From Corynebacterium zhongnanshanii (GTDB lineage: Bacteria; Actinomycetota; Actinomycetes; Mycobacteriales; Mycobacteriaceae): DNA of 64,000 bases. Position numbers and translations under genes: made by a program. The stretch covers positions 1,426,001 to 1,490,000 of the forward strand of contig NZ_CP061033.1 in the NCBI RefSeq assembly GCF_014490575.1. The letters run 5' to 3'. The notes under the pieces were generated by a model that saw nothing but the letters and a program-made list of their open reading frames with translations, searched no databases and was not told where the DNA came from. Positions 40,836 through 50,265 of the stretch are shown in pieces (the stretch's first letter is position 1; each line of letters opens with the position of its first letter).

Positions 40836-41652
40836 AAGAACGCCTGTCTCCGGAGGCCTCGCCGCGCGGCGTTCGATGGCACTGTGGGTGTCGCTAAGTC
40901 CAGCACTGTGCCTGGTATTATGCGTGGCACTATCCCTTGCACTGTCCACGTGCGCCCCATCCACCACGGGCTCGCAGCAGGCGGAGGACCCGGACACACT
41001 CACGGTGTTCGGTGCTGCCTCCACGCGGGTGGTGAACGAGGACCTGCAGAAGGAATGGGATCACCCCCTCACCATCGTCAATGGTGGTTCCTCCGGTCTG
41101 TTGCAGCAGCTGGCCGACGGCGCCCAGGCCGACGTGCTCATCACCGCGGATAAGACCACGATGGATGCGGCAGTTCAACAGGGCCTTGTACGCGATCCCG
41201 TCGCCGTTGCCACAAACACGATGGTGATGGTGGTGCCGAAGGGCAATCCTGCGGGCATTACCGATGTGGACGAGGCGCTGTCCTCTCACCGCCTGGTGCT
41301 CTGCGCCCCGCAAGTGCCGTGTGGCCGGACGTCGCAGGCAATTCAGGAGGACCTGGGGCTGCATCTCACGGCGGCGTCGCTGGAACAATCTGTGTCTGAC
41401 GTGCTGGGCAAGGTGACGTCCGGGCAGGCTCACGCGGGGTGGGTCTATTCCACCGACGCCGCCGCGGCGTCCGACAGCGTCACCTCCATCCCCATCCCTC
41501 GTGCTGAACAGCACGCCAACACCCTCTATGCGGCAGTGACGACTCACAGCACAGCGACACGTGAGCAGCGCGCCGCCGAACTCGTCACATACCTATCCGG
41601 CAACTCAGCGCGCAGCCTGTGGTCCTCCCATGGGTTTCATCCAGCGGATTAA
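40825..41652 (+). CDS. modA: Molybdate-binding lipoprotein ModA
   Basis: Periplasm-side molybdate (or tungstate) binding protein of the Mod ABC importer. It has 275 residues with a lipoprotein signal ending at Cys in LALSTCAPS (about 45). TVFGAASTRVVNEDLQ is the ModA opening; the N-terminal half binds the anion through GGSSGLLQQL and ADVLITAD. The GTG at 40825 overlaps moaC and has GGAGA upstream. Translation is probably coupled to moaC. Confidence 0.9.
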   Translation: MSFKRTPVSGGLAARRSMALWVSLSPALCLVLCVALSLALSTCAPSTTGSQQAEDPDTLTVFGAASTRVVNEDLQKEWDHPLTIVNGGSSGLLQQLADGAQADVLITADKTTMDAAVQQGLVRDPVAVATNTMVMVVPKGNPAGITDVDEALSSHRLVLCAPQVPCGRTSQAIQEDLGLHLTAASLEQSVSDVLGKVTSGQAHAGWVYSTDAAAASDSVTSIPIPRAEQHANTLYAAVTTHSTATREQRAAELVTYLSGNSARSLWSSHGFHPAD

Positions 41653-41709
41653 CCAGCTGTATCAGCCCAGCAAGTTAACTGTCACTCAGGGTGTGTGAGG
41701 GCTAGCCGC

Positions 41710-41715
41710 TACACT
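41710..41715 (+). promoter_or_regulatory. -10-like hexamer for leaderless modBC
   Basis: TACACT lies 7 nt before the ATG at 41723, giving modBC its own promoter within the cluster. Confidence 0.45.
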
Positions 41716-41722
41716 TTCAGTC

Positions 41723-43912
41723 ATGATTGCTCCCGCCCACCAACGCCCCGCCCCGGCGGCCACAGCGCTGGCGGCACTGGCCCTCCTGCTGATCGCGGTG
41801 CCGCTGCTGGCGCTGTCCCTCAGGGTGCCCTGGGGCGAGGTCGGCACGGTCCTGGCGCAACCAGACACCATCGATCTCCTCAAGGTGACGATCTTTTCCA
41901 CCGTTCAAGCTACGGCCATCGCGGTGCCCCTCGGGGTGGCGGCCGCGTTGTGGCTCAATGCTCTGCGCGCGGGAACCATGAGCACCCTCATCCTGCGGCT
42001 GCTGATGTATCTGCCGCTGGCCCTGCCCCCGGTGGTGGGAGGCTTGGCGCTCAGCGCGGCCTTCGGGGCGACGGGCCTCGCCACTCCCGTCCTGAATGCG
42101 CTGGGCCAGGACTTCGCCTTCACGTTCCCGGCTGTGGTGCTCTCGCACGTGTTTATCGCGCTGCCCTTTGTGATCGTCACCATGGACGCCGCCATCGGGC
42201 GATTGCCGCGGACGGTGGAGGCTTCGGCGTCGGGGGTAGGTATGGGGCGCGGCGCTATCCTGTGGCGCATCACCCTGCCCGCCCTGGCGCCTGCGATCGG
42301 CAGTTCGGTGGGGCTGGCTGCGGCGCGATCGCTGGGTGAGTTCGGGACCACGCTGACGTTCGCCGGTTCCTATCCCGGCGTGACGAGGACGCTGCCGATT
42401 GGTGTGTACCTGACGCGCGAATTCAACCCCGATCACGCCTATGTGCTGGCGGTGCTGCTGATTCTGCTGGCTGTCGCGGCGATTCTTCTGGCCTTCGCGC
42501 CGCAGGGTGTGCGCGCCCTTGTGAGACGACGCCGCAGCTTACGCACACCCGTAACCCCCGGCGCTGTGGTGCTCCCGCCCATTAATAACGACGCCGTGGC
42601 GCGGGTTCTCACAGCCCGCCACATCCTTCCGGACGAGGGCGCGGGGCTGGGACCTGCGGTCCAGATTCACGCCACGGATAAGGGCGGCGCCGCGTGGACG
42701 GCGCGCTTTCCTGGCGGGCAGACCACCGCGATCATCGGGGACAACGGGGCCGGCAAGAGCACGCTGGCGCAGCTCGTGACCGGTGGCTGGACCGGAGCTC
42801 GCGTCTCCTTCGAAGGGGACGCAGCACGCGGACGGCGACCGGGTGTGGTCCTGTTAACGCAGGATCCGGGCCTGCCCTCCACCACCACAGCATTAAAGGC
42901 GGTGGCGATGGTCAGCGGCAACACGGACGAAGCTTGGAAACTGGTCAACGCCGCAGGCCTCAGCGACGTGGCCGACACCCCCGTGCCGCTGCTGTCCGGT
43001 GGGCAGGCAGCCCAGGTTGCCCTGCTGCGAGCGCTCGCGGCACGGCCGCGAGTGCTAATTCTTGATGAGCCTCTGGCGGCTGTGGATCACGCTAGCGCGG
43101 GTCGATGGAGGGCGATCTTCCAGCAGCTTCGGGGGCTTACTGTGTTACTGATCTCCCATGATCCGGCGGATATCGCCACACTTGCGGACTCGGTAGCCGT
43201 GATGGAGAAGGGCCGGGTGGTGGCCGTGGACAGCGTGGAGCAGGCGCTGGCGTGCCCTGCGACGGAGTTCGCGGCGTCGATGATGGGATTGAACCGTGTG
43301 GATGGGCGCGTGATCGGACACGTGGACGGCGGCGCGGATGGGTGCGTGGACGGACGCGTAATCAGTGACGGTGATGAGTTCGTGGCGGTCCGGGTTCCTG
43401 GCGGTGAGGCCGGTGGCTCTGTGAGGTTCGTGGGGGTTCCGAGCCGAGGCACTTCGGGCTCGGGTGAGACATACTCGGATGAGACCTGCTCGGGTGAGAC
43501 ATGCCTGACCGGGACCGTCATCTTCGAGGCCTCAGCGGTCTCCATCACGCGAGACCAGGGTTCTGTTTCCGACATCCCTGCTGCGCCGGGTTCAAGCGCC
43601 GTGAACTCCGCCCCCGTGAACTCCAACCCCGCAGACTCCACCCCGCCGGTGAATACTCTCCCCGGAGTGGTTCAGTACCTGGACACGGATGCGCGCACGG
43701 GCCACAGTGTGGTCTCGATTGCCCTGCTACCCGCTGGCGTCGAAGGGGCTGAAAGCACCGAAAAACCCCAGGGTACCGAAGGTGCACACATGCCACAGCA
43801 GCCCACTGTGATCCGAGCGTTGGTCTCCCTCCACACACTCACGGAGCTGTCCCTCACTCCAGGGGACGCAGTGACCGCACGGATTGCGGTCACTGCGGTG
43901 ACGATCAGATAG
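41723..43912 (+). CDS. ModB-ModC fusion: molybdate ABC permease and ATPase
   Basis: A 729-residue fusion. About 1-265 is the ModB permease with five to six helices and the EAA loop EASASGVGMGRGAILWRITLP. About 320-525 is the ModC ATPase with Walker A GDNGAGKST, signature LSGGQAAQVALLRAL and Walker B VLILDEPLAA. The usual Q-R after LSGGQ is replaced (AAQ). The last 200 residues hold two TOBE-like pieces, ending in LTPGDAVTARIAVTAVTIR. Between them are low-complexity, partly repeated stretches (DGRVI, DETCSGETC, NSAPVNSNPADS). TOBE domains usually sense molybdate. Confidence 0.88.
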   Translation: MIAPAHQRPAPAATALAALALLLIAVPLLALSLRVPWGEVGTVLAQPDTIDLLKVTIFSTVQATAIAVPLGVAAALWLNALRAGTMSTLILRLLMYLPLALPPVVGGLALSAAFGATGLATPVLNALGQDFAFTFPAVVLSHVFIALPFVIVTMDAAIGRLPRTVEASASGVGMGRGAILWRITLPALAPAIGSSVGLAAARSLGEFGTTLTFAGSYPGVTRTLPIGVYLTREFNPDHAYVLAVLLILLAVAAILLAFAPQGVRALVRRRRSLRTPVTPGAVVLPPINNDAVARVLTARHILPDEGAGLGPAVQIHATDKGGAAWTARFPGGQTTAIIGDNGAGKSTLAQLVTGGWTGARVSFEGDAARGRRPGVVLLTQDPGLPSTTTALKAVAMVSGNTDEAWKLVNAAGLSDVADTPVPLLSGGQAAQVALLRALAARPRVLILDEPLAAVDHASAGRWRAIFQQLRGLTVLLISHDPADIATLADSVAVMEKGRVVAVDSVEQALACPATEFAASMMGLNRVDGRVIGHVDGGADGCVDGRVISDGDEFVAVRVPGGEAGGSVRFVGVPSRGTSGSGETYSDETCSGETCLTGTVIFEASAVSITRDQGSVSDIPAAPGSSAVNSAPVNSNPADSTPPVNTLPGVVQYLDTDARTGHSVVSIALLPAGVEGAESTEKPQGTEGAHMPQQPTVIRALVSLHTLTELSLTPGDAVTARIAVTAVTIR

Positions 43913-44004
43913 TGCCGTTGTGACGCCCGGCGCCCCGGTGCCCTGGCGCCCCGGCAGCTGCTCAGTAGCACATCCGGCGCCTCATCCAGCAGCTGCGGCA
44001 AGCG

Positions 44005-44823
44005 CTACTTGCCCGCGAAGTTCGGCTTCCGCTTCTCCACGAACGCAGTCACCGCTTCCGCATGGTCCTCGGAGTGGAACAACCGCTCCTGCGCCTCAGC
44101 CTCCGCGGCAGCAGCCGCATTGATCTCGGACGCGCGCTTCACCAGCGCCTTCATCTCCTTGTACGACGCGGTCGGACCAGACGCCAGGCCCGCAGCGAAG
44201 GCTGCCACCGTATCATCCAATACCTCAGGGTCCACCACCTGCTGCACCAGCTGAAGGGACAACGCCTCCTCAGCACCGATCTTCTGATCCAACAGCAGGA
44301 TCTGCAGCGCACGGGCGCGCCCGACAGTATCCACCAGGGACTGCGACAGACCCGAATCCGCTGCCAAGCCCACGCCGGTAAAAGCTCCCTTGAAGGATGC
44401 GGCGCTGCTCATGATGCGGAAGTCTGCGGCCATCGCAATGCCCCAGCCGGCACCGGCGGCAGGTCCCTGTACAGCGGCGATGGTGGGAACCGGGATGTCC
44501 AACAGAGCCTCGATCATCGGGTTGTACTCCTCTACAACCTTCTCAAGACCCGTCTTATTCTTCGTGTCCTGCAGCTGCTCCTTCAGGTCCTGTCCGGAAC
44601 AGAAGGCCCGTCCAGCAGCGCGGAGAACCACAGCGCGAACGGAGCTTCCAGCCTCCGCGGCATCGGTAGCCGCGGTACGGAAGGCGCTGATCAAAGCCAG
44701 GCGCAGCTCCTTGTTCAGGGAGTTGAAGGCGTCTGGCCGGTTGATGGTGATGGTGCGCACGCCGTGCGCGTCCTCGATCTGCACGAGGGATGGGGTGGCG
44801 TTGTCTGAAGTCTGCTCTGTCAT
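44005..44823 (-). CDS. Enoyl-CoA hydratase/isomerase family protein
   Basis: Crotonase-fold enzyme of 272 residues, probably hydrating enoyl-CoA in fatty-acid or phenylacetate-type degradation. TITINRPDAFNSLNKEL opens the fold, the oxyanion hole residues are in RAFCSGQDLKE and QGPAAGAGWGIAMAADF, and SFKGAFTGVGLAADSGLSQSL follows. The Asp in AADSG is the usual PaaG-type acid, suggesting a PaaG/PaaB-like isomerase or hydratase. TAGCGT lies 7 nt before the ATG at 44823. pncA is 10 bp upstream on the same strand. Confidence 0.88.
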   Translation of the reverse strand: MTEQTSDNATPSLVQIEDAHGVRTITINRPDAFNSLNKELRLALISAFRTAATDAAEAGSSVRAVVLRAAGRAFCSGQDLKEQLQDTKNKTGLEKVVEEYNPMIEALLDIPVPTIAAVQGPAAGAGWGIAMAADFRIMSSAASFKGAFTGVGLAADSGLSQSLVDTVGRARALQILLLDQKIGAEEALSLQLVQQVVDPEVLDDTVAAFAAGLASGPTASYKEMKALVKRASEINAAAAAEAEAQERLFHSEDHAEAVTAFVEKRKPNFAGK

Positions 44824-44830
44824 AGAACCC

Positions 44831-44836
44831 ACGCTA
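44831..44836 (-). promoter_or_regulatory. -10-like hexamer for the enoyl-CoA hydratase gene
   Basis: TAGCGT on the minus strand, 7 nt before the ATG at 44823, inside the pncA 3' end. Confidence 0.35.
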
Positions 44837-45463
44837 CTGGACGCGGGCACCGGCGTCCGAAAGTTCACGGAAAACACCCTCAGATGCGTCGGGGTTCACC
44901 GGTGAGCACAGCTCGCGCAGCACGGTGACCCCAAAGCCCTGCTCACAAGCATCCAGCGCGGTGGCACGCACGCAAAACTCCGTGGCGATTCCGCAGACCG
45001 TCACGTCGGTGATTCCAGCAGAGCGTAGCCACTCCCCCAACAACACGTCTTGGTCACTCGCCGCGTCCCCGTCACGAGCCGTATCTGCGCTCAGGTCACG
45101 GTGGGCTTCAAAACCGGAGTAGGCGGCCGTGTATTCCCCTTTGAGGAACCACTGCTCAATCAGACCAGTGTCCAGATTGGCATGAGGCTGCGCGCCGCGA
45201 GACCCCGCCACGCAGTGCACGGGCCAGGTCGTCACAAAGTCGGGCTCCTCGCCCTCGGGCGCGAAGTGCCCCTCCGGGTCAATATGCCAATCCTTGGTGC
45301 CCACCACCACGCCATAGGTGGTTGCACGCAGATGGTCAGTGATCAACGACGCCACCGCCGCGCCCCGCCCCGTTGCCAACGAACCATCCACGAAGTCATT
45401 CTGGACGTCAACGACAATGAGGGCTGTTGAGGAGCGCGCTGTGGCGTCGTTCATCTCGGTCAT
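44834..45463 (-). CDS. pncA: Nicotinamidase / pyrazinamidase PncA
   Basis: Hydrolyses nicotinamide to nicotinate for NAD salvage; in actinobacteria it also activates pyrazinamide. It has 209 residues. The catalytic triad is visible as Asp in VVDVQNDF, Lys in FLKGEY and Cys in ATEFCV. The metal ligands Asp and two His are in KDWHIDPEGHF. The ATG at 45463 is one base from the glyA stop; an ATG at 45454 with TAGCAT 7 nt before it is an alternative. An insertion of about 15 Asp/Ala residues lies after the Lys. Confidence 0.93.
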   Translation of the reverse strand: MTEMNDATARSSTALIVVDVQNDFVDGSLATGRGAAVASLITDHLRATTYGVVVGTKDWHIDPEGHFAPEGEEPDFVTTWPVHCVAGSRGAQPHANLDTGLIEQWFLKGEYTAAYSGFEAHRDLSADTARDGDAASDQDVLLGEWLRSAGITDVTVCGIATEFCVRATALDACEQGFGVTVLRELCSPVNPDASEGVFRELSDAGARVQ

Positions 45464-45464
45464 G

Positions 45465-46766
45465 CTAGGCCAGCTTCCACTCCTCGAGGCCTTCGTACAG
45501 CGGGAAGTCCTCAGCGATCTTGGAAACGCGGGCGCGCAGGGCCTCCACGTCAGCGTTGCCAGCCAGGGCGGTGCCGATCACGTCAGCAACCTCGGTGAAG
45601 GCGGCAGCATCCAAGCCACGGGATGCCAGTGCGGAGGCACCGATGCGCAGGCCGGAGGTCACCATGGGTGGGCGTGGGTCGAACGGCACGGCGTTGCGGT
45701 TAACGGTGATGCCCACCTCGTGCAGCAGATCCTCAGCCTGCTGGCCGTCCAGCTCGGAGTTACGCAGGTCTGCCAGGACCAGGTGCACGTCGGTACCACC
45801 GGTCAGCACCTGCACGCCGGCAGCCTTCGTGTCCTCACCGTTCAGGCGCTCAGCGATGATCTGGGCGCCCTCCAGGGTGCGGCGCTGACGGTCGCGGAAC
45901 TCCTCAGTCTGAGCAACCTTCATCGCCACAGCCTTCGCTGCCACCACGTGCATCAGCGGGCCACCCTGCTGTCCCGGGAAGACAGCGGAGTTCAGCTTCT
46001 TGGCGTACTCCTGCTTGGACAGGATCAGACCGGAGCGAGGACCGCCCAGGGTCTTGTGCACGGTGGTGGACACCACGTCTGCATGTGGCACTGGGGATGG
46101 GTGCAGGTCCGCAGCCACGAGGCCTGCGAAGTGAGCCATGTCCACCCACAGCTTGGCGCCCACTTCATCCGCGATGGATTTGAAGGCCGCGAAGTCCTGG
46201 TGGCGAGGGTAGGCAGACCAACCTGCGATCATCACCTGTGGCTTTTCCTTCAACGCCTGCTCGCGCACCTTGTCCATGTCAATGCGGAAGGTCTCTGGGT
46301 CCACTTCGTAGGCAACAACGTCGTAGAGCTTTCCAGAGAAGTTCAGGTGCATGCCGTGGGTCAGGTGGCCACCGTGTGCCAGGGACAGGCCCATGATCTT
46401 ATCGCCAGGGTTGGCCAGCGCCATCAGGACTGCAGCGTTAGCCTGCGCACCGGCGTGTGGCTGCACGTTCGCGAACTCCGCGCCGAAAACAGCCTTCGCA
46501 CGGTCACGTGCCAGGTCCTCGATGATGTCTACGTGCTCGCAGCCACCGTAGTAGCGGCGGCCTGGGTAACCTTCTGCGTACTTGTTGGTCAGTACGGAGC
46601 CCTGTGCCTGCAGCACTGCGCGGGGGACGAAGTTCTCGGAGGCGATCATCTCCAGGGTGTTGCGCTGGCGGCTCAGCTCGCCGGCGATGGCGTTGTTTAC
46701 CTCGGGGTCGAACTCGCTGAGTGGGATGTTGTGCTGCAGCTGATTGTTCTGTGGCGTTTCAGTCAT
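45465..46766 (-). CDS. glyA: Serine hydroxymethyltransferase
   Basis: PLP enzyme that converts serine and tetrahydrofolate to glycine and methylene-THF. It has 433 residues. [13 protein letters not shown] and [16 protein letters not shown] bind the substrate. The PLP lysine is in [13 protein letters not shown] near 230, and the C-terminal [10 protein letters not shown] is conserved. GAAAGG lies upstream. In M. tuberculosis glyA1 likewise lies beside coaA. pncA follows directly and is likely co-transcribed. Confidence 0.98.
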   Translation of the reverse strand: MTETPQNNQLQHNIPLSEFDPEVNNAIAGELSRQRNTLEMIASENFVPRAVLQAQGSVLTNKYAEGYPGRRYYGGCEHVDIIEDLARDRAKAVFGAEFANVQPHAGAQANAAVLMALANPGDKIMGLSLAHGGHLTHGMHLNFSGKLYDVVAYEVDPETFRIDMDKVREQALKEKPQVMIAGWSAYPRHQDFAAFKSIADEVGAKLWVDMAHFAGLVAADLHPSPVPHADVVSTTVHKTLGGPRSGLILSKQEYAKKLNSAVFPGQQGGPLMHVVAAKAVAMKVAQTEEFRDRQRRTLEGAQIIAERLNGEDTKAAGVQVLTGGTDVHLVLADLRNSELDGQQAEDLLHEVGITVNRNAVPFDPRPPMVTSGLRIGASALASRGLDAAAFTEVADVIGTALAGNADVEALRARVSKIAEDFPLYEGLEEWKLA

Positions 46767-46862
46767 CAGACAATGGGCCTTTCGAAGAAGGGAAATGGTT
46801 TTCCTGAAAAGTCTAACCTTTATCCTCTACATTGCAATTTTCCCATTGACCCCGTTTAGGTG

Positions 46863-46868
46863 CACAAT
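46863..46868 (+). promoter_or_regulatory. -10-like hexamer for leaderless coaA
   Basis: CACAAT lies 7 nt before the ATG at 46876. Confidence 0.35.
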
Positions 46869-46875
46869 TGATGCC

Positions 46876-47865
46876 ATGACGTCCACTGGGTCCTCCCCGC
46901 ATGCAGCGCAGCCTGCTTTTCCGCAGGAATCACACCACGGCTCCACCTCAGCCGCGCCGAGCCCGTACATCGAGTTCGACCGCACCCAGTGGCGCGGACT
47001 CCGCCAAGCGATGCCGCAGGTGCTGTCGGAATGTGAGCTGGAGCGCCTGCGCGGCATCGGTGATGAGATCGACCTGGAAGAAGTCTCCGAGGTCTACCTG
47101 CCCCTATCGCGCCTGATCAACCTGCGCGTGGAGGCCCACAAGCAGCTCAATCGCGTCACGGAGGAGTTCCTGGGCAAGACCATGCCGAAGATCCCGTACA
47201 TCATTGGAGTGTGCGGTTCGGTGGCTGTGGGCAAGTCCACGGTGGCTCGTGTGTTGCAGGTGTTGCTGCAGCGCTGGGAGTCCTCCCCGCGGGTGGATTT
47301 GGTGACGACCGATGGTTTCCTCTTCCCCACCGAGGAGCTGGAGCGGCGCCGCTTGCTGCACCGCAAGGGTTTCCCGGAGTCCTACGACCAGGGCGCGCTC
47401 CTGCGCTTCGTCACGCAAGTGAAGTCCGGCCGCCGCAATGTGACCGCGCCGGTATATTCCCACGAGGCGTACGACCGTATCCCCGACGAATTCGTGACGG
47501 TCGATTGCCCCGATATTTTGATCGTGGAGGGGCTCAATGTGCTGGAGACGGGCCCAACGCTGATGGTCAGTGACCTGTTTGATTTTTCCATTTATGTCGA
47601 CGCCAAGCGCGAGGACATCGAAGACTGGTACATCAACAGGTTCCTGAAGTTAAAGAACACTGCGTTCCAAGATCCCCAGGCGCACTTCCACCATTTCGCG
47701 GAGTTGAGTGATGAGGAGGCGAGCTTCGTCGCCCGCGAGATCTGGCAGACGGTGAACCTCCCCAACTTGATGGAGAACATCCTGCCCACGAGGGTGCGGG
47801 CGTCCTTGGTGCTGCGCAAGGGCCCGGATCATCTGGTGCAGAAGGTTCGGATGCGCAAGGTGTAG
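46876..47865 (+). CDS. coaA: Type I pantothenate kinase CoaA
   Basis: First committed step of coenzyme A synthesis. It has 329 residues. [13 protein letters not shown] is the family N-terminus, the P-loop is [14 protein letters not shown] near 115, and [15 protein letters not shown] and [11 protein letters not shown] hold the pantothenate site. An extra N-terminal tail of about 30 residues is low complexity. Divergent from glyA with about 110 bp between them; convergent with uppS. Confidence 0.97.
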   Translation: MTSTGSSPHAAQPAFPQESHHGSTSAAPSPYIEFDRTQWRGLRQAMPQVLSECELERLRGIGDEIDLEEVSEVYLPLSRLINLRVEAHKQLNRVTEEFLGKTMPKIPYIIGVCGSVAVGKSTVARVLQVLLQRWESSPRVDLVTTDGFLFPTEELERRRLLHRKGFPESYDQGALLRFVTQVKSGRRNVTAPVYSHEAYDRIPDEFVTVDCPDILIVEGLNVLETGPTLMVSDLFDFSIYVDAKREDIEDWYINRFLKLKNTAFQDPQAHFHHFAELSDEEASFVAREIWQTVNLPNLMENILPTRVRASLVLRKGPDHLVQKVRMRKV

Positions 47866-47875
47866 CGCCTGCCGC

Positions 47876-48688
47876 TTATTTTCCGAAGCGACGGTGCCGC
47901 TGCGAATAATCCCGCAGCGCCCGCAGAAAATCCACGCGCCGAAACGCTGGCCAGTACGTGTCCGTAAACCAAATCTCCGAATACGCAGACTGCCACAGCA
48001 AGAATCCGCTGAGGCGTTGCTCACCAGACGTACGAATCACCAGATCCGGATCCGGTTGACCGGACGTGTACATGTGATCCCCCAGAGCCTGCGCGGTAAT
48101 CTTCTCCGACAGCTCCTCCGGCGCCACCCCATCGGCCACCAGCTCATCCACCAGTTTCTGCACCGCATCCACGATCTCCTGGCGGCCCCCGTAACCCACG
48201 GCCACATTCACCCGCACACCGGTATGCTCTGCAGCCTTTTCCTGACTACGCTGCAGGCGGCTGCGCAGCGTATCCGGCAACAAGTCCAGCTGGCCCACGG
48301 TACGAAGCCGGAAGCCTGCCGGGTCGCCGGCCAGCTCGTCGGCAACATCACCGATGATGTCGCACAGCAAGCTCAGCTCCTCCGGACTGCGCTGTAGGTT
48401 CTCCGTGCTCAGCAGGTACACAGTCACGGTCTCGATGCCCATCTCATCGCACCAGCTGCACATCTCCGCGATCTTCTTCGCACCCACACGGTGACCGTGA
48501 GAAACATCGGTGAAGCCATTTTCGCGCGCCCAGCGTCGATTTCCATCGCACATAATCGCCACATGCTGAGGGATCGACTTCCCCTTCAAAGCGCGCACCA
48601 GCTGCGCCTCATAGGCTGGATACAAAAGACTGGGAACCTTCACGCCGGGCACCTTCACTGCGGGTATCTTCATGCTGGACGAGGACAT
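47876..48688 (-). CDS. Cis-prenyl diphosphate synthase (UppS / Z-farnesyl diphosphate synthase family)
   Basis: A 270-residue cis-prenyltransferase. The catalytic MCDGNRRWAR lies near 48, then GHRVGAKKI, LSTENLQRSPEE, and the C-terminal DPDLVIRTSGEQRLSGFLLWQSAYSE signature with WPAF. By gene order it corresponds to the M. tuberculosis short-chain Z-farnesyl diphosphate synthase Rv1086 rather than the decaprenyl enzyme, so it may supply the short precursor for decaprenyl phosphate. Product length cannot be read from the sequence with certainty. ATG at 48688 chosen after AAGGTG; GTG at 48694 is possible. Confidence 0.9.
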   Translation of the reverse strand: MSSSSMKIPAVKVPGVKVPSLLYPAYEAQLVRALKGKSIPQHVAIMCDGNRRWARENGFTDVSHGHRVGAKKIAEMCSWCDEMGIETVTVYLLSTENLQRSPEELSLLCDIIGDVADELAGDPAGFRLRTVGQLDLLPDTLRSRLQRSQEKAAEHTGVRVNVAVGYGGRQEIVDAVQKLVDELVADGVAPEELSEKITAQALGDHMYTSGQPDPDLVIRTSGEQRLSGFLLWQSAYSEIWFTDTYWPAFRRVDFLRALRDYSQRHRRFGK

Positions 48689-48705
48689 GGACACACCTTG
48701 AACAA

Positions 48706-49152
48706 CTAGTCGCGGTCCTCTGCGGAACCAGACTTCGACTGGTTGCGCTCGGCGTCGATGGCATCAGGTCCCTTCAGCGTCCCGGACGACGGAAGGAAAC
48801 GATCATCGGTCTGCGGCACCTCAGTACGGGCGTACATGACCTTGGAGCGGCCCACGGTCTCGTGGAAGCCCTCCTCCTCCATCTTCGCCTCCAGCGCCTC
48901 CTTGTCGAACAGGTCAATGCCCCACTTGTCCGCAAACGCCTTACGACGCTCCATACGGCGAATGCGCTTGTTCATGTTGAAGCCCAGCAACAAAATCACC
49001 AAGGTCAGCGCCACGATCACAAACAAACCCATCGGGCCGGCCTTGCCGAACTCCGGGCCCATCGGACCCCGATTGCTCTGATCCTGCGCAAAGACCATCA
49101 GATCCGTGGCATACAACTGCGCATTGCTCAGCGCGACAACTGCAGAGTTCAC
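48706..49152 (-). CDS. Small single-helix membrane protein between mca and uppS
   Basis: A 148-residue protein with one strong membrane helix (LFVIVALTLVILLLGF, about 43-58) followed by a basic stop-transfer segment and a charged cytoplasmic tail. It sits where Rv1083 lies in M. tuberculosis, between mca and the prenyl synthase, and resembles that small membrane protein in layout. The function is unknown. Its start overlaps the mca stop (ATGA), so mca, this gene and uppS form an operon. Confidence 0.75.
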   Translation of the reverse strand: MNSAVVALSNAQLYATDLMVFAQDQSNRGPMGPEFGKAGPMGLFVIVALTLVILLLGFNMNKRIRRMERRKAFADKWGIDLFDKEALEAKMEEEGFHETVGRSKVMYARTEVPQTDDRFLPSSGTLKGPDAIDAERNQSKSGSAEDRD

Positions 49153-50126
49153 TGTGCTACTCCTTCTAGACCCTCAAAAAGGTCATGCTCGTAGGGTTCA
49201 CTGTACTGTGGCAACTCACCAACGCGCGACCTCGCCAGCTCAAACTCCTCGGTAGGCCACACCTTCCGCTGAATATCCGCAGAGCAGAATAGGAACGCGC
49301 CCTCGGGATCGATCTGGGTTCCGTGGGCACGCAACGCGTCATCGCGTCGTTCAAACCAATCCCCCACCGGCACCTGCGTGGTGACCCTCTGCATAATGTC
49401 AGGCGCAGACTGCCACAGGCGCAGATGCTCCTGCACCGTCTCAGACAGCTCCACGCCTTGATTCTGCAGGTAATCCGTCAGCAGCTCAAAACGCGTCCGG
49501 ACAAAACCGTGGGTGTAATACAGCTTGGACACCTCCCACGCCTCGCCCAGCTCAGGATGATAGGTGGGATCAGCGGCGGCGTTCCAGGCTTCCATGCTCA
49601 CCGCATGCACCATCAAGTGATCTGGGTGAGGATAGCCGCCGTTTTCGTCGTAGGTAATAATCACATGAGGCCGGAACGTGCGGATCACCTTCACCACATC
49701 CTGCGTGATAACTTGCGGATCCTGCAACGCAAAGCAGCCCTCCGGCAGTGGTGGCAGCGGATCCCCCTCCGGCAAACCGGAATCAACATAGCCCAGCCAC
49801 TCGTGCTCCACGCCCAACACGTCCACGGCATCGGCCATCTCACGCTGGCGCAGAATGCGCATCTGCATCAAAGGATCCAGGTCGGAAAACAGGCTCAAGC
49901 CTTCGAAATCGTCGTAGCCGCCCAGCTGGCCATCCGTGGAATAGTACGGGTTCAAAATGTCCCCACGCTCACCGCCCGTGCAGGTCAGAACCTTGACACG
50001 GTGGCCCTCGTCGACATAGCGCGCCATGGTGGCCGCCCCTTTGCTGGATTCATCATCCGGGTGGGCGTGAATCGCCAAGACACGATACTTCTGGCCGGCG
50101 GGCTGCTCGGAATGAGGAGAATGCAC
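49149..50126 (-). CDS. mca: Mycothiol S-conjugate amidase Mca
   Basis: Zinc amidase that cleaves mycothiol S-conjugates so that detoxified mercapturic acids can be exported. It has 325 residues. The zinc motif AIHAHPDDESSKG near 19 and the second HPDH in GGYPHPDHLMVHAVSM, with TGGERGD between them, are diagnostic of the MshB/Mca family. The length and YVDSGLP loop fit Mca better than MshB. It implies a mycothiol-producing actinobacterium. Confidence 0.95.
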   Translation of the reverse strand: MHSPHSEQPAGQKYRVLAIHAHPDDESSKGAATMARYVDEGHRVKVLTCTGGERGDILNPYYSTDGQLGGYDDFEGLSLFSDLDPLMQMRILRQREMADAVDVLGVEHEWLGYVDSGLPEGDPLPPLPEGCFALQDPQVITQDVVKVIRTFRPHVIITYDENGGYPHPDHLMVHAVSMEAWNAAADPTYHPELGEAWEVSKLYYTHGFVRTRFELLTDYLQNQGVELSETVQEHLRLWQSAPDIMQRVTTQVPVGDWFERRDDALRAHGTQIDPEGAFLFCSADIQRKVWPTEEFELARSRVGELPQYSEPYEHDLFEGLEGVAQ

Positions 50127-50265
50127 GATAACTGGAACCTTCAGAATCTCACAGGGGTCAGTGTTGCTTGTGTGTTGCTGTTATAGCGTTGCTCTTACTG
50201 TCCATCCAATTTACTTGGTCTGGGCTAGTGGATCGAAACCTGCGTGATATAAACTCGGACACATC

